NCBI GenBank assembly: GCA_964636385.1
Contig: CAZWSC010000033.1
Span: 1-49,907 of the forward strand
DNA: 49,907 bases
Origin: CAZWSC01 sp964636385
GTDB lineage: Bacteria; Eisenbacteria; RBG-16-71-46; CAIMUX01
Reading direction: 5' to 3'
A program made the translations under genes and the position numbers. The notes beneath the pieces are model-generated. The model saw nothing but the letters and a program-made list of their open reading frames with translations. It had not been told where the DNA came from and made no database searches. The stretch's first letter is position 1. The number at the start of each line of letters is the position of its first letter. Positions 1-9,154 of this stretch are shown in pieces.

Positions 1-1092
1 CTCGGCCGGTCGCCCGAGCCTGAGGTGACACTCGGCCATCTTCAGGCGAACCTCGTCGGCTGCCCGCCTGTCTCTCCGGACCGCGCTGTGCCGGCGGGAT
101 CTGCCGCTGTCCCGGGCGGGACTTTCAAGCTGATCCAGAACCTGTTGATAAGCCGACAGCGCATCCTCACATCGATGCAATCTCTGGGCCAGGATGTCGG
201 CTTTCTCAATACCGGCACGGCTTCCAAGACGCCCATCCGGGGCTACGCCTGATGCGGCCTCCAGTGCAGAAGCCGCCTCCTCGTACCTGCCGGACCTGAG
301 CAGGATTTGCCCCGTGCGGTAATGAATCTCCTCGGCCACCACGGGCTTCGGGTCGGATGCAAGAACCGCGTCGTATGCCCTGAGGGCAGTTTCGTCGCGG
401 TTCTTGTCCTCGGCCAGGCGGGCGAAACGGAAGAGCACGCCCGAACTCCCCTTCGACTCCGACTCAAGCTGCATGGCCAGACGCAGGGCATCATCGTCCC
501 GGCCGATGTGCAGATAAGCCGAGGCCAGTATCTCGCGAAGCCGTGGATCCCTGCTCCGCTCGCGGACCGCCTTCTCCAGAAAGCCGACAGCCTCGGGACC
601 GAGGTCGTCAGAGCTGATCATCGACTCGATCTCGTTCGCCACCCACTCCCGCCCGCCGGGCACCCGTTCCAGGACATCCAGGCAGACCTTGAGCGACTCG
701 ATGAACTGCCCATCGAGCCGGTACTGGCGTGCCAGCTCCATGAGCGCGGGGCCCGGGGCGTCCATCCGCCCTGCAGCCTCGCGGAACACCTCGATGGCAT
801 CTCCGGTCCGCCCAAGGGACTCGAGAGTCCGGCCCAGGGTCTGCACAACCCGCCAGTTATCCGGGTGCCTCTCGACAAGTGTTTGCAGACGCTGAATGCC
901 GTCCTCAATGCGGCCCTGGCGCATGAGTGCGCCGGCCTCCCTCAGCAAGGGCTCGACGTCGGCAGGCTCACGCCCCTGCACACCCCGCGGAGCGGGGCGC
1001 GTCTGCGCCAGCGCCGCATGTGGCGACAGAAAAGGCAGCGAGGCCGAGACATATGCCAGGCTGACCAGAAGGGCAACAATGGCCGGTCTCAC
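1..1092 (-). CDS. TPR-repeat exported protein, C-terminus outside the window
   Basis: The reading frame runs 364 codons to the window edge with no stop, so the C-terminus is missing. It opens with a GTG that overlaps the stop of the upstream gene (GTGA), with GGAGG six bases before it, so the two genes are translationally coupled. The N-terminus has a hydrophobic stretch (IVALLVSLAYVSAS) ending near ALAQT, a likely signal peptide, so the product is probably periplasmic. The rest is helical, with TPR-like units (for example residues about 45-110 and 200-290: GRIEDGIQRLQTLVERHPDN, SGRYEEAASALEAASGVAPD). TPR arrays bind other proteins; the partner here is probably one of the two co-transcribed membrane proteins. 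Exact function unknown. Confidence 0.85.
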   Translation of the reverse strand, partial: MRPAIVALLVSLAYVSASLPFLSPHAALAQTRPAPRGVQGREPADVEPLLREAGALMRQGRIEDGIQRLQTLVERHPDNWRVVQTLGRTLESLGRTGDAIEVFREAAGRMDAPGPALMELARQYRLDGQFIESLKVCLDVLERVPGGREWVANEIESMISSDDLGPEAVGFLEKAVRERSRDPRLREILASAYLHIGRDDDALRLAMQLESESKGSSGVLFRFARLAEDKNRDETALRAYDAVLASDPKPVVAEEIHYRTGQILLRSGRYEEAASALEAASGVAPDGRLGSRAGIEKADILAQRLHRCEDALSAYQQVLDQLESPARDSGRSRRHSAVRRDRRAADEVRLKMAECHLRLGRPAE

Positions 1093-4000
1093 CGGGATCC
1101 TCCAAGGGTTCTGAAATACTGATCGACGAGGCGGCGGTACTCCCCTGGCACCGGGTCCTGGCTGCCGCGCAGGATCCCCCTCCGCAGGCTCTCCTGCCAC
1201 GGCTCTTCGTACTGGAGAGGCGCCGGGTCCGGCCTGTGTTCCGGGTTCCGGCCGGTGCGGGCAACACGCTCCTCCCGCTCTCCCTGCCGGCGCAGAGATC
1301 TCTGGGCCGTCAACAGGCGCGACAGCACCCGCTGCTGCCTCTGCAGAATTCGTTCATCCACATCCTGGCTTCGCAGGTCCTCGATGACCTCCTCCATCTC
1401 GTCACCTATGTCCCCGAGGCGCCCCAGGACATCGGACCGGTCGCCCATCGACTGCTCGACTTCGCGAAGCCCGCGGCGGATGGCCTCCTGGCGCGCCGCC
1501 ATATCCATGATCTGGCTGCCTGCCGAACCGGACGAGGAAAGCCTGTCGCCCTGCATCTGGCCCAGCATGCTCTGCATGTCCCTGTTCAGCGTTTCCTGCT
1601 GCCCGCTGAGACTGCGCATCCTGGCCAGGGGATTCCCCCCGGCCGATGGACAGCTCGAACTGGACGCATGCTGGCTGGTGTTCAGCAGGGCGATCACGGT
1701 ACCGTCGAGGGCCTGGATCGAGGCGACGGCGGCCCTGGTCCCCCTTCCCCTGTCTCCCAGCTCGAAGAACTGGCTGCCCTCCTGGAGATGGCGGATAGCC
1801 TCACCCATGCTTCGCCCAAGCTCGGGTGTTATGAACTGGCTCTCCCGTCCCAGTTCGAACAGCCTGTCCAGAGTGCGCCGGGCAACCTCGCCCAGTTGCA
1901 CCTGCTCAACCGCCATGTCCCGCGTCGACCGTGAAGGCGCGGTCCGCAGGAGTTCCTCCTGTTCCCTGCTGAGCTGCACGAGAGTGCCTGAGAGCCGGTA
2001 GAGCTCCCTGGCCAGCTCCTCCTGGTCCTGGCCGCGCATCGCCTGCTGCGATTGTCGCATGGCCATCGCGAACTGGTTCATCTCCTGCTCGGCCTCGCGG
2101 CCGAACCGAAGCGCATCTCCCCCGCTGCACTGGCTCATCGACTGCGATGCGCTGTCCATGCTCTGTGATGCCGCGCAGAGGTGCTGCTCCGCCCGGTTCT
2201 GCTGCATCTCATCACGCAGAGCCTTCCAGTTCTCCTCCGCCTCCCTGCGCAGCTCCTCCATCTGCTCCTGCAGCCTGCCCAGCTCCTCGCGAAGCGCATC
2301 CTGCCGGTCCTGAAGCCTTGCCGCCTCCTCCTGCGCAAGATCGCCCGACTCTCCCGGGTCATCCTGACTGCCCCCTTCGCAGAGTTCTCCAGAGCCCGAA
2401 TCCTGCCCCTCTTCCGAAGCCTGACTGTCCCCGGAATCCTGTGTGTCACCGGATGCCTCTCCGTCCTGCTCCTCTCGCGTTGCGGGATCGATCCCGGGCT
2501 CGCCCTCGCCCGGCTCGCCGGCCTCATCCTGCCGCTGCTCATCCGTCTGATGCTCCGCGAGCTGCTCGTTCAGCCGGCGCTGTTCCTCCGTAAGCCGCTC
2601 TGCCTGGCGGATCAGGCTGTCGAGGGCCTCCTCCCGCTGAAGCTGCTTCAGCATCTCCAGCGTCTGGTCGAGGCTGCGCCGGATCTCCTCCTGCGAGATC
2701 TGAAGCTCCTCGAGCGCCCTGTGCACGGCATCCCTGTCCAGGTCGCTGATCGCATCGTGGAGCTTCTGCATCGCCGCGCGGAATTCCGGGCTCTGGATCT
2801 CCTTCGCGAGCTGGTTGATCTGCTGCACCTTCTCCAGCATCTCTGGAGTGAAGAGGCTGGCCTGCTCCATCCTGTCCAGGGAGTTCTCCATCGACTGTGC
2901 GAGCTGCTCCACCGAGTCGGCAACCCTCTGCTGGCGCTCCGCCATCTCCTTCAGCTGTTCCTGCTGCTCCCAGCTCAGATCCCTGGTCTTCGTCAGCTCC
3001 TGCCGGATCTGCATCAGCTCATCCCGCAGCTCCTGCTGACGCTCCATGACACTGCGGGCATCGGCCATCTGATCCATCCGGTCCTCGCGGACCGCAGCGT
3101 ACATCTCCTCGAAGGACGGGAAGCGGATTACGCACTCGTGACCGATCGTGGTCTTGGGACCGGAAACCGCATCGTTGTCCGTCAGCTCCAGGCGGTAGCG
3201 GATGATGTCTCCCGGAATGAGAGCCACGCCCTCCAGGTTCCACGGATGCAGCACGCGAGCCTCGCGCATCCCCCTCCAGTCCGCGAGCCGGACACGTTGC
3301 GGATCCCCGTCATTCCTGCGGTAGACGAGATCAAGCCTCGTGAGCCCGAAGTCATCCAGGCACTCGACATCCAGGATCACCTTCATGTCGGGGGGCAGGA
3401 TCGCCTCCGGCTCCGGATTGAGCTGGAGCAGGGTCGGCATCCTGTCAGGTACCGCCTCGAGCGCGAACCTGCCCGACTTCCATGCTCCGGGTACAGGCGC
3501 ATCCGCCTCGAGGGCGATCGCAAACTCCATACTCTCCCGGACCCGGAACGCCGCGAAGAGATCGCCCGAGTCCTGGGCTTCAAGAACCAGCGAATCCCCG
3601 TCGGCCCCGACCATCCAACCACGCGCCCCGGGACGGCTCGGCAGCACTGTCAGGCGCACGGTAGAACCGAAAAGGGCGGCCAGGTTGGCGTCAGCCCGCG
3701 TCTCACGGACAGGGGAGAGCCCGGTGTAGGCAGGGAACTCGACCGAGGTCTGGTACCCGTTTGCCCGCAGCAGCTCCACAACAGCCACTGTGTAGACGGG
3801 GCTGCCGGACCTGTCGACGACAACAGCGTACTCCAGCGGATCCAATACGGAGCGGATGGTCCCCGTGAAGACTGCTGCAGTGTCCGCGGGATCGCCCTCC
3901 TCCCGGTACATGGGAAGGGAGTTCCACGCGGCGCCCGCGGGTCGGTACATGAGCCTGGGCGAATCGGACGGATCGATACGCGCCACCAGGGCGCGAACCG

Positions 4001-4628
4001 GCACGGGGGAACCCCGCTCGACTGTGACATCCCCCGGCTCGATCTGCAGGGTCAGGGAAGGCGGAAGATCATACGTCCCGGGACGGATGAGGCGCGATGC
4101 GGATGAGGTGAAGGCAGGCGGCCAGATGAGGTGGAGAACGGCGAGGACTGCAATGCTGCCCAGCACCGATGCCAATGGCCGGCCGAGGCTCAGGGAAGGC
4201 GCAAGTCGCCTGAAGGAGAACCCCGAGAGTGCCTCCTCCCCGCGCTGCACCGTCAGCCCTGCCAGGCCGGCGGCGAGCGGATCGTCCATCCCGCTCCGGC
4301 GGCGGTCCATCTCCTCCGCCAGGACCAGCTCGTTCTCCGACAGCCCGACACGCCCCTCGACGTACCTCAGGAACTCCAGGAACCCGAGGCGCCGGCGCAC
4401 CAGGAAGCTGACGAGGATCCCGGCGCCCGCCATCACGCCGGCTGCCGCCATGGCGGGAACGACCCATCCTCCGAGCGGGGAGTATCTCCAGATCATCCCG
4501 AGGCCAATGCCCAGAACAAGCACGGGAAGGAAGACTGCCGCCCCGAGTGAAACAGCCTCCAGCAGACGTCTGCCCCTGAAGGCTCCATGCCCCCGTTTGA
4601 GGACCCTGCGAAACTCCCCTTGATGCAT
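1089..4628 (-). CDS. Large DUF4175-like membrane coiled-coil protein
   Basis: 1179 aa. The ATG at 4628 has AGGAGG seven bases upstream; a GTG 36 bases further out lacks a good SD. Two transmembrane segments lie in the first 75 residues (AAVFLPVLVLGIGLGMIW and a second near 55-75), with a third near 155-175. A beta-rich region follows. From about residue 505 there is a long Gln/Glu/Arg-rich coiled coil, split by an acidic low-complexity linker (about 690-765) rich in D, E, G and S. This layout matches proteins annotated as DUF4175 or as hypothetical in FCB and alphaproteobacterial genomes, whose role is unknown. It lies between a DUF4159 gene and a TPR gene, a grouping I recall from Bat/MoxR-type envelope clusters, so an envelope-associated complex is plausible. 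The coiled coil gives a long antisense open frame on the plus strand, which is a shadow. Confidence 0.85.
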   Translation of the reverse strand: MHQGEFRRVLKRGHGAFRGRRLLEAVSLGAAVFLPVLVLGIGLGMIWRYSPLGGWVVPAMAAAGVMAGAGILVSFLVRRRLGFLEFLRYVEGRVGLSENELVLAEEMDRRRSGMDDPLAAGLAGLTVQRGEEALSGFSFRRLAPSLSLGRPLASVLGSIAVLAVLHLIWPPAFTSSASRLIRPGTYDLPPSLTLQIEPGDVTVERGSPVPVRALVARIDPSDSPRLMYRPAGAAWNSLPMYREEGDPADTAAVFTGTIRSVLDPLEYAVVVDRSGSPVYTVAVVELLRANGYQTSVEFPAYTGLSPVRETRADANLAALFGSTVRLTVLPSRPGARGWMVGADGDSLVLEAQDSGDLFAAFRVRESMEFAIALEADAPVPGAWKSGRFALEAVPDRMPTLLQLNPEPEAILPPDMKVILDVECLDDFGLTRLDLVYRRNDGDPQRVRLADWRGMREARVLHPWNLEGVALIPGDIIRYRLELTDNDAVSGPKTTIGHECVIRFPSFEEMYAAVREDRMDQMADARSVMERQQELRDELMQIRQELTKTRDLSWEQQEQLKEMAERQQRVADSVEQLAQSMENSLDRMEQASLFTPEMLEKVQQINQLAKEIQSPEFRAAMQKLHDAISDLDRDAVHRALEELQISQEEIRRSLDQTLEMLKQLQREEALDSLIRQAERLTEEQRRLNEQLAEHQTDEQRQDEAGEPGEGEPGIDPATREEQDGEASGDTQDSGDSQASEEGQDSGSGELCEGGSQDDPGESGDLAQEEAARLQDRQDALREELGRLQEQMEELRREAEENWKALRDEMQQNRAEQHLCAASQSMDSASQSMSQCSGGDALRFGREAEQEMNQFAMAMRQSQQAMRGQDQEELARELYRLSGTLVQLSREQEELLRTAPSRSTRDMAVEQVQLGEVARRTLDRLFELGRESQFITPELGRSMGEAIRHLQEGSQFFELGDRGRGTRAAVASIQALDGTVIALLNTSQHASSSSCPSAGGNPLARMRSLSGQQETLNRDMQSMLGQMQGDRLSSSGSAGSQIMDMAARQEAIRRGLREVEQSMGDRSDVLGRLGDIGDEMEEVIEDLRSQDVDERILQRQQRVLSRLLTAQRSLRRQGEREERVARTGRNPEHRPDPAPLQYEEPWQESLRRGILRGSQDPVPGEYRRLVDQYFRTLGGSR

Positions 4629-4752
4629 CAGGCGGCCTCCTGGGTGCTGTCTCCTGTACGTCACTGCAGTATGTCGAGGAGCGGGAGCAGGCGCAACGCA
4701 GCATTCGCGCGCACTTCCGGTGCCGCAGCAGAGAGTTCGCGAATACTGCGGG

Positions 4753-5424
4753 CTAATGGGTCAGCGCGTAGATGACAACGTTGATCGCCATCCGCAACGC
4801 CTGTTCCCGCACTTCCGGAGGATCGTCATGCACATCCTCGTCCTCGATCCCGTTGCCGATGTCGGTCTCATATGTGTAGAAGACCATAACCCGCTCCCCG
4901 TCCAGAATCCCGAACCCCTGCGAAGCCTTCCCGTCGTGTTCGTGCACCTTGGGAGGGCCGTCGGGCAGCCCGTAGAAGATCTGGTAGATCGGGTGGTCGT
5001 ACGGCAGCTCCACCAGCGGACGGTCCGGGAAGACGAGTGCGATCTCCCTGCGGAACGACTCGTCCATGCCGTAGTTGTCGTCGGCGAAGAGAAAGCCGCC
5101 GTTCAGTAGATATGTGCGCAGCCTCTCCCTCTCCGCGTCTGAGAATCTGATGTTCCCGTGTCCGTTCATGAATATGAACGGGTAGTTGAAGAACTCGGGA
5201 TCCGGAATCGACACCCGAGCCTCTTCCGTCCTTCCGACCGGCACTGTCGTGCGTTCCTTAAGGGCCCGCATGAGATTCGGCAGCGCTGTAGGGGCGCTGT
5301 ACCAGTCCCCGCCGCCGTCATACCTCAGGCGCGCCGCAACGAACTCCGGCGGAAACGCCGTCTGGGCCCGGGCGGATGCTGCAATGGCAAGGATGAGGGC
5401 CCCTGTCACCACGAGCCTCAGCAT
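4753..5424 (-). CDS. DUF4159-domain exported protein
   Basis: 223 aa from an ATG at 5424. Longer in-frame starts reach 5757 but would add over 100 residues of Pro/Arg-rich sequence and run into the terminator behind secF. The first 20 residues (LRLVVTGALILAIAASARAQ) form a clear signal peptide. The body matches DUF4159: an early FVAARLRYDGGGDWYS segment, a central FIFMNGHGNIRFSDAERERL, then GGFLFADDNYGMDESF and an ELPYDHPIYQIFY stretch. DUF4159 proteins have a flavodoxin/glutamine-amidotransferase-like fold and often occur with MoxR, DUF58 and von Willebrand-type genes; their activity is not established. The SD is weak (ACAGG). The next gene begins 124 bases downstream, so the three genes to the window edge probably form one transcript. 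Confidence 0.85.
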   Translation of the reverse strand: MLRLVVTGALILAIAASARAQTAFPPEFVAARLRYDGGGDWYSAPTALPNLMRALKERTTVPVGRTEEARVSIPDPEFFNYPFIFMNGHGNIRFSDAERERLRTYLLNGGFLFADDNYGMDESFRREIALVFPDRPLVELPYDHPIYQIFYGLPDGPPKVHEHDGKASQGFGILDGERVMVFYTYETDIGNGIEDEDVHDDPPEVREQALRMAINVVIYALTH

Positions 5425-5622
5425 CGCCTGTGGCGCAGCAGGCCCCGGGAGATCCCGGAATCCGCAGCGTGCCGGGTGGGTCTCAGGCCGACAGGCCCGG
5501 GATTGGCGGACTCGGAGTGTGCTTTGCCTGCAGAGGACCGGTATCATCAAACCCCTCCAGACCTGCTGAAGACTGGGCCTAATCGAGGACATGGCCAGGA
5601 ATGAAGAAAACCAGGGGAGCGT

Positions 5623-5655
5623 GCAGGTTCCCGACTGTATCTCACGGGAACCTGC
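5623..5655 (-). terminator. Hairpin terminator after secF
   Basis: An 11-bp perfect inverted repeat (GCAGGTTCCCG / CGGGAACCTGC) with an 11-base loop lies just past the secF stop. On the minus strand a TTTTC run follows about 11 bases after the stem, so it is not a textbook U-tract, but the position and stem strength favour a terminator separating secDF from the DUF4159 operon. Confidence 0.55.
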
Positions 5656-5662
5656 GCGCGGG

Positions 5663-6589
5663 TCAGGCGTGCGCTTCCACCTCGGCCCTCTTCCTGTTGA
5701 TCTCCATGGCGATGGCGGAGGCCACAAATATCGAGGAGTAGGTCCCGATGGCGACACCGATCAGCATGGCGAGGGCGAAGTCCCTTATCACCTCTCCCCC
5801 CAGGAAGAAGAGGGCGGAGACTGCGTAAAGAGTCGTGGCCGAGGTGATCAGGGTCCTGGAGAGGGTCTGGTTCACCCCAACCTCGAAGACCTCCAGCGGG
5901 CTGCTCTTCTGCAAGAGCTTCGCCTGCTCCCGGATCCGGTCGAAGACCACCACGGTGTCGTTGATGGAGTAGCCCCCGATCGTCAGCAGGGCCGCAATGG
6001 TCGGAATGTTCAGCTCTCGGCCGAGAAGTGTGAGGATCAGCAGGGTAATGATCACGTCGTGAGCGAGCGCGGCGATCCCGCCGATGCCGAAGGAGAACTC
6101 GTAACGCCATCCGACGTAGAGCAGGATCCCCGCCAGGGCTATGAGGACCGCCAGCGTGGCCTTGCCGCGCAGTTCACGGCCGACCTTCGGCCCGACCAGC
6201 TCTTCCCGCCTCAGCTCCACGCCAAGACCGGGAATCCTCTCCTCCAGGGCCGTCTGGATCTCTTTTGACGGGCTCTTGTCGTCGGCCAGCTGCTCATCGG
6301 TGACGGGAAGCCGGACGAAGAGAAAATGGCGCCCGCCTTCGTGTGCATCCTGTATCCCCGCCCCGCTCAGTCCCGCGGCCTCGACGGCCTGACGCGCCTC
6401 ATCAATCGACACCAGCCGGTCCAGCTCGTACTCGACCATTCGCCCGCCGGCGAAGTCGATGCCGAGGTTGAAGCCCCCGCGGAGCACAAGCCCCACGAGC
6501 CCGAGGAATATCACCGAAAGCGAGACGATGTATGCGTACCGCCTGTACTTCATGAACGGGATGTGCGTGTCCTGCATTATCTGGAGCAT
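5663..6589 (-). CDS. secF: Protein translocase subunit SecF
   Basis: 308 aa, usual for SecF. With SecD it forms the membrane complex that uses the proton (or sodium) gradient to help pull proteins across the membrane after SecYEG/SecA. Seen here: first transmembrane segment at about 18-37, the GIDFAGG motif at 43-49, a short periplasmic P1 domain, then five transmembrane segments. SINDTVVVFDRIRE (about 208-221) carries D211, which aligns with the ion-relay Asp of SecF. The ATG at 6589 is preceded by GGGAGGAG at 11 bases. The gene is 36 bases downstream of secD and is followed by a strong hairpin. Confidence 0.96.
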   Translation of the reverse strand: MLQIMQDTHIPFMKYRRYAYIVSLSVIFLGLVGLVLRGGFNLGIDFAGGRMVEYELDRLVSIDEARQAVEAAGLSGAGIQDAHEGGRHFLFVRLPVTDEQLADDKSPSKEIQTALEERIPGLGVELRREELVGPKVGRELRGKATLAVLIALAGILLYVGWRYEFSFGIGGIAALAHDVIITLLILTLLGRELNIPTIAALLTIGGYSINDTVVVFDRIREQAKLLQKSSPLEVFEVGVNQTLSRTLITSATTLYAVSALFFLGGEVIRDFALAMLIGVAIGTYSSIFVASAIAMEINRKRAEVEAHA

Positions 6590-6625
6590 GTGCCTCTGAA
6601 CTCCTCCCGGTTCCTCACACCACCG

Positions 6626-8224
6626 CTAGATCGACAGATTCCTGGGGCTCCGGCCGGCGATGAACAGGCCGAAGACCATGCGCGTAACAAGCACTGCGGT
6701 GTACAGGTTGGCGACGATTCCGATCGCGAGGGTGACAGCGAAGCCCTTTATCGGCCCGGTGCCGAACTGGAACAGCACCGCTGCGCTGATCAGAGTCGTC
6801 AGGTTCGCGTCAAGGATCGTCCGCCAGGCACTGCTGTAACCCGCGTCGATGGCTGCGCGAACCCGTTTGCCGTTTCGCAACTCCTCGCGGATCCTCTCGA
6901 AGACCAGCACGTTCGCGTCAACAGCCATTCCTATGGTCAGCACGACCCCCGCAATCCCGGGAAGGGTCAGGGTCCCGCCGAGGAGCGCCAGCCCGGCCAT
7001 CAGGAAGACGATGTTGAGCAGCAGTGCACAGACGGCTACCAGTCCGCTGAGCCTGTAGTAGAAGAGCATGAACAGTACCACTACCACGGCGCCCACTATG
7101 GCGGCGGAGACCCCGGTACGGATCGAGTCCCGGCCAAGCGTAGGCCCGACCGTCCGTTCCTCGGCAATGTGCATCCTGGCAGGCAGGGCGCCGGCCCTGA
7201 GGATGATCGCCAGATCGTTCGCCTCCTCGGGAGAGAAGGTGCCCGTTATCTGGGCCTGTCCGCCGGGGATCCGGTCCCGTATCACGGGCGCGGACGCCAC
7301 CCTGTTGTCCAGCACGATCGCCAGCTGCCGGCCGACATTCGCGCCGGTCACGCGGCGGAAGTCCCTGGCACCGGCGGCGTTCATGGTAAGCGATACACCC
7401 GGGAGATCCGGACGCTGCGGATCCAGGTTGAAGCTCATGACAGCATTGGCTATCGCCCGGCCGGTCAGCTCGGGGTTCCGATTCAGTACGTAGAGGACCT
7501 TGCCCCCCATTCCGCCCTCGAAAATCTCATCACTCATCGAGAGGGAAACCCCGGCGTCCCTGGGCAGCACCTCGTCCAGGTCCGCCGACTCGAGCAGGCT
7601 CTCCACCATGGGAACATCGGCCCTCAGGATGGCAAACCCGCCATAGCCGGTAACGTCCGGATATCCGTAGAGGAGATCGATCAGGGGGCTGTCGAACATG
7701 TCCAGCGAGTCAACACCGGCCGAAAGCGTGTCATTGCCGCCGGCCTGCTGCCGGGCGAGGAAGCTGTCCAGCCTTTCAACGACCTGCCTGGACTCGGCGG
7801 GTTGCTTGACCAGGCGGAACTCGAGCTCGGCCATCTGCCCGATCAGATCCACGGCCCGCTGGCGGTCCAGAAGCCCGGGCAGCTGGATGAGGATGCGATC
7901 ATCGCCCTGTCTCTGGAGGATCGGCTCGGCCACACCGAACTGGTCGATACGGTTGGCCAGAATCTGGATCGCCCTGTCCATGGCGTCCGGGACCTCTTCC
8001 TCGCTGAGAGTGGACTTGTCGATCTTCAGCACGAGATGCATCCCGCCCTGGAGATCCAGTCCCAGCTTCAAAGCCTTGCTGCGAAGGTCCTGCAACTCGG
8101 CGTCAGTCCCGAACCACCGCTCCTCCGGAAGGCTGTAGAGGCGGATGCTCGGGATCAGGATGTATATGGCCGCCCCGAGCAGCACGATCAGACTGAGCGC
8201 TTTCCAACGGAAATTCTTGTCCAT
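6626..8224 (-). CDS. secD: Protein translocase subunit SecD
   Basis: 532 aa. Partner of SecF in the late step of protein export. Features seen: N-terminal transmembrane segment (about 9-25), GLDLQGGMHLVL (55-66), a large periplasmic region with the P1 base (about 75-140) and head domains, then six transmembrane segments from about 365. LTIGMAVDANVLVFERIREE (429-448) contains D436, the conserved Asp needed for ion-driven movement. The ATG at 8224 has GGGGG eight bases upstream. yajC, often found just before secD, is absent here; the gene has its own promoter-like sequence 50 bases upstream. Confidence 0.97.
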   Translation of the reverse strand: MDKNFRWKALSLIVLLGAAIYILIPSIRLYSLPEERWFGTDAELQDLRSKALKLGLDLQGGMHLVLKIDKSTLSEEEVPDAMDRAIQILANRIDQFGVAEPILQRQGDDRILIQLPGLLDRQRAVDLIGQMAELEFRLVKQPAESRQVVERLDSFLARQQAGGNDTLSAGVDSLDMFDSPLIDLLYGYPDVTGYGGFAILRADVPMVESLLESADLDEVLPRDAGVSLSMSDEIFEGGMGGKVLYVLNRNPELTGRAIANAVMSFNLDPQRPDLPGVSLTMNAAGARDFRRVTGANVGRQLAIVLDNRVASAPVIRDRIPGGQAQITGTFSPEEANDLAIILRAGALPARMHIAEERTVGPTLGRDSIRTGVSAAIVGAVVVVLFMLFYYRLSGLVAVCALLLNIVFLMAGLALLGGTLTLPGIAGVVLTIGMAVDANVLVFERIREELRNGKRVRAAIDAGYSSAWRTILDANLTTLISAAVLFQFGTGPIKGFAVTLAIGIVANLYTAVLVTRMVFGLFIAGRSPRNLSI

Positions 8225-8273
8225 TCAGCAGACCCCCAAGAGTCCGTGACAAAGAAAAACACACAAGGAGGCG

Positions 8274-8303
8274 AGATTACGGAATCGGCCCTGCGACTGT
8301 CAA
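8274..8303 (-). promoter_or_regulatory. Sigma-70-type promoter for secDF
   Basis: On the minus strand a perfect TTGACA (8303-8298) is followed 18 bases later by TAATCT (8279-8274), a partial -10. Transcription would begin near 8267, giving a leader of about 43 bases before the secD ATG. Confidence 0.5.
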
Positions 8304-8371
8304 CGGGAAAGACCAGTTTGGCGGCAACCCTGCCGGCAGGGCTCAACCAGACGGACCTTGAGGCTGCAGGG

Positions 8372-8397
8372 CTGCCGCATCCGACAGCCTGCGGCAG
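8372..8397 (-). terminator. Hairpin after the lipoprotein operon
   Basis: Perfect 8-bp stem (CTGCCGCA / TGCGGCAG) with a 10-base loop, 24 bases past the stop of the lipoprotein gene. A second palindrome (CCCTGCCGGCAGGG, 8328-8341) follows. Neither has a clear U-tract, so termination is likely but not proven. Confidence 0.4.
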
Positions 8398-8420
8398 GAT
8401 GAGAACCGGACTATTGCGGG

Positions 8421-9038
8421 CTAGACCGGTGGGCCGGCCTTCACCGGGCGCTTCTTGCCCAGGGGCTGATCCTCCCAGCGCCAGATCCTCCAGAGGGGCT
8501 GCCCGTCCGAAGCGGTCTCTTCCGGGTACTCCTTGAAGTAGAAGGTGGCGAATCCGCCGGATACCTTCAGCAGAAGGTACTCCCCCTCTTCGTTGCGCGT
8601 GTGGACCCGCAGTTCCACCTCGGTCACACCAACCTTCCAGGTGTCGGGGAACTCGTGGTCGGACGTGTCTGCGACAGACTGTGTGAATCCCAGTTCGACA
8701 CGGTCGACGATGTCCGAGGCGAACATGTTCTCGGCGAACTCGCGCTCCTCAGCCAGGCCCCACTGCTGCGGAATGGAGGGATCCTGGGTGATGTCCTCGG
8801 GGCTGAACACGAATGTGAAATCCTCAGGGAAGAGCTTGAGATACTCGTCGATATTCCGGTCCACGTAGGCTGTGATCAGGTTCTCCAGGCAGGACGCCGG
8901 AGATGACTGGGGTAGATACAGCGTCGGTGGGGGAGTGTCGCCGTTCTCCTTCTTGGACGGACTCCACGGGCATCCGGCCATCAGGACGAGGACCGCCGGT
9001 ATCAGCAGCAGCAGTATCTTTCTTTCATGTGTCTTCAC
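8421..9038 (-). CDS. NTF2-like lipoprotein (paralogue of the next gene upstream)
   Basis: 205 aa from a GTG at 9038 with GGGAGG eight bases upstream. Longer frames to 9233 would put 65 residues before the signal sequence and overlap the neighbouring gene. The signal peptide ILLLLIPAVLVLMAGC ends in a lipobox, so the protein should be lipidated and membrane-attached. The mature part opens with a helix-rich LITAYVDRNIDEYLKLFPED followed by FTFVFSPEDI and ends with LWRIWRWEDQP; this helix-then-curved-sheet layout resembles the NTF2/SnoaL-like fold. The same layout occurs in the lipoprotein encoded at 9155-9781, so the two look like diverged tandem copies. Ligand and role unknown; the shared operon with an outer-membrane barrel suggests an outer-membrane location. 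Confidence 0.82.
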   Translation of the reverse strand: MKTHERKILLLLIPAVLVLMAGCPWSPSKKENGDTPPPTLYLPQSSPASCLENLITAYVDRNIDEYLKLFPEDFTFVFSPEDITQDPSIPQQWGLAEEREFAENMFASDIVDRVELGFTQSVADTSDHEFPDTWKVGVTEVELRVHTRNEEGEYLLLKVSGGFATFYFKEYPEETASDGQPLWRIWRWEDQPLGKKRPVKAGPPV

Positions 9039-9154
9039 CGCTTCGACCTCCCTCGCAATGACATTGGCAGAGGGCTGGACCCCGCCTGCGTGTACCTTCC
9101 AGGACCTGACATCAACATGTCCCTGCGGCACGAGTTCCCGCATCCGGCCCCATT

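Noticed and set aside
2181..4106. 641-codon plus-strand open frame
   Set aside because: Antisense to the DUF4175-like gene; Leu/Arg-rich low-complexity translation mirrors its Gln/Glu coiled coil, and it has no SD or domain.
6326..8536. 736-codon plus-strand open frame
   Set aside because: Lies wholly opposite secD-secF, which are certain genes; the translation shows no fold or signal.
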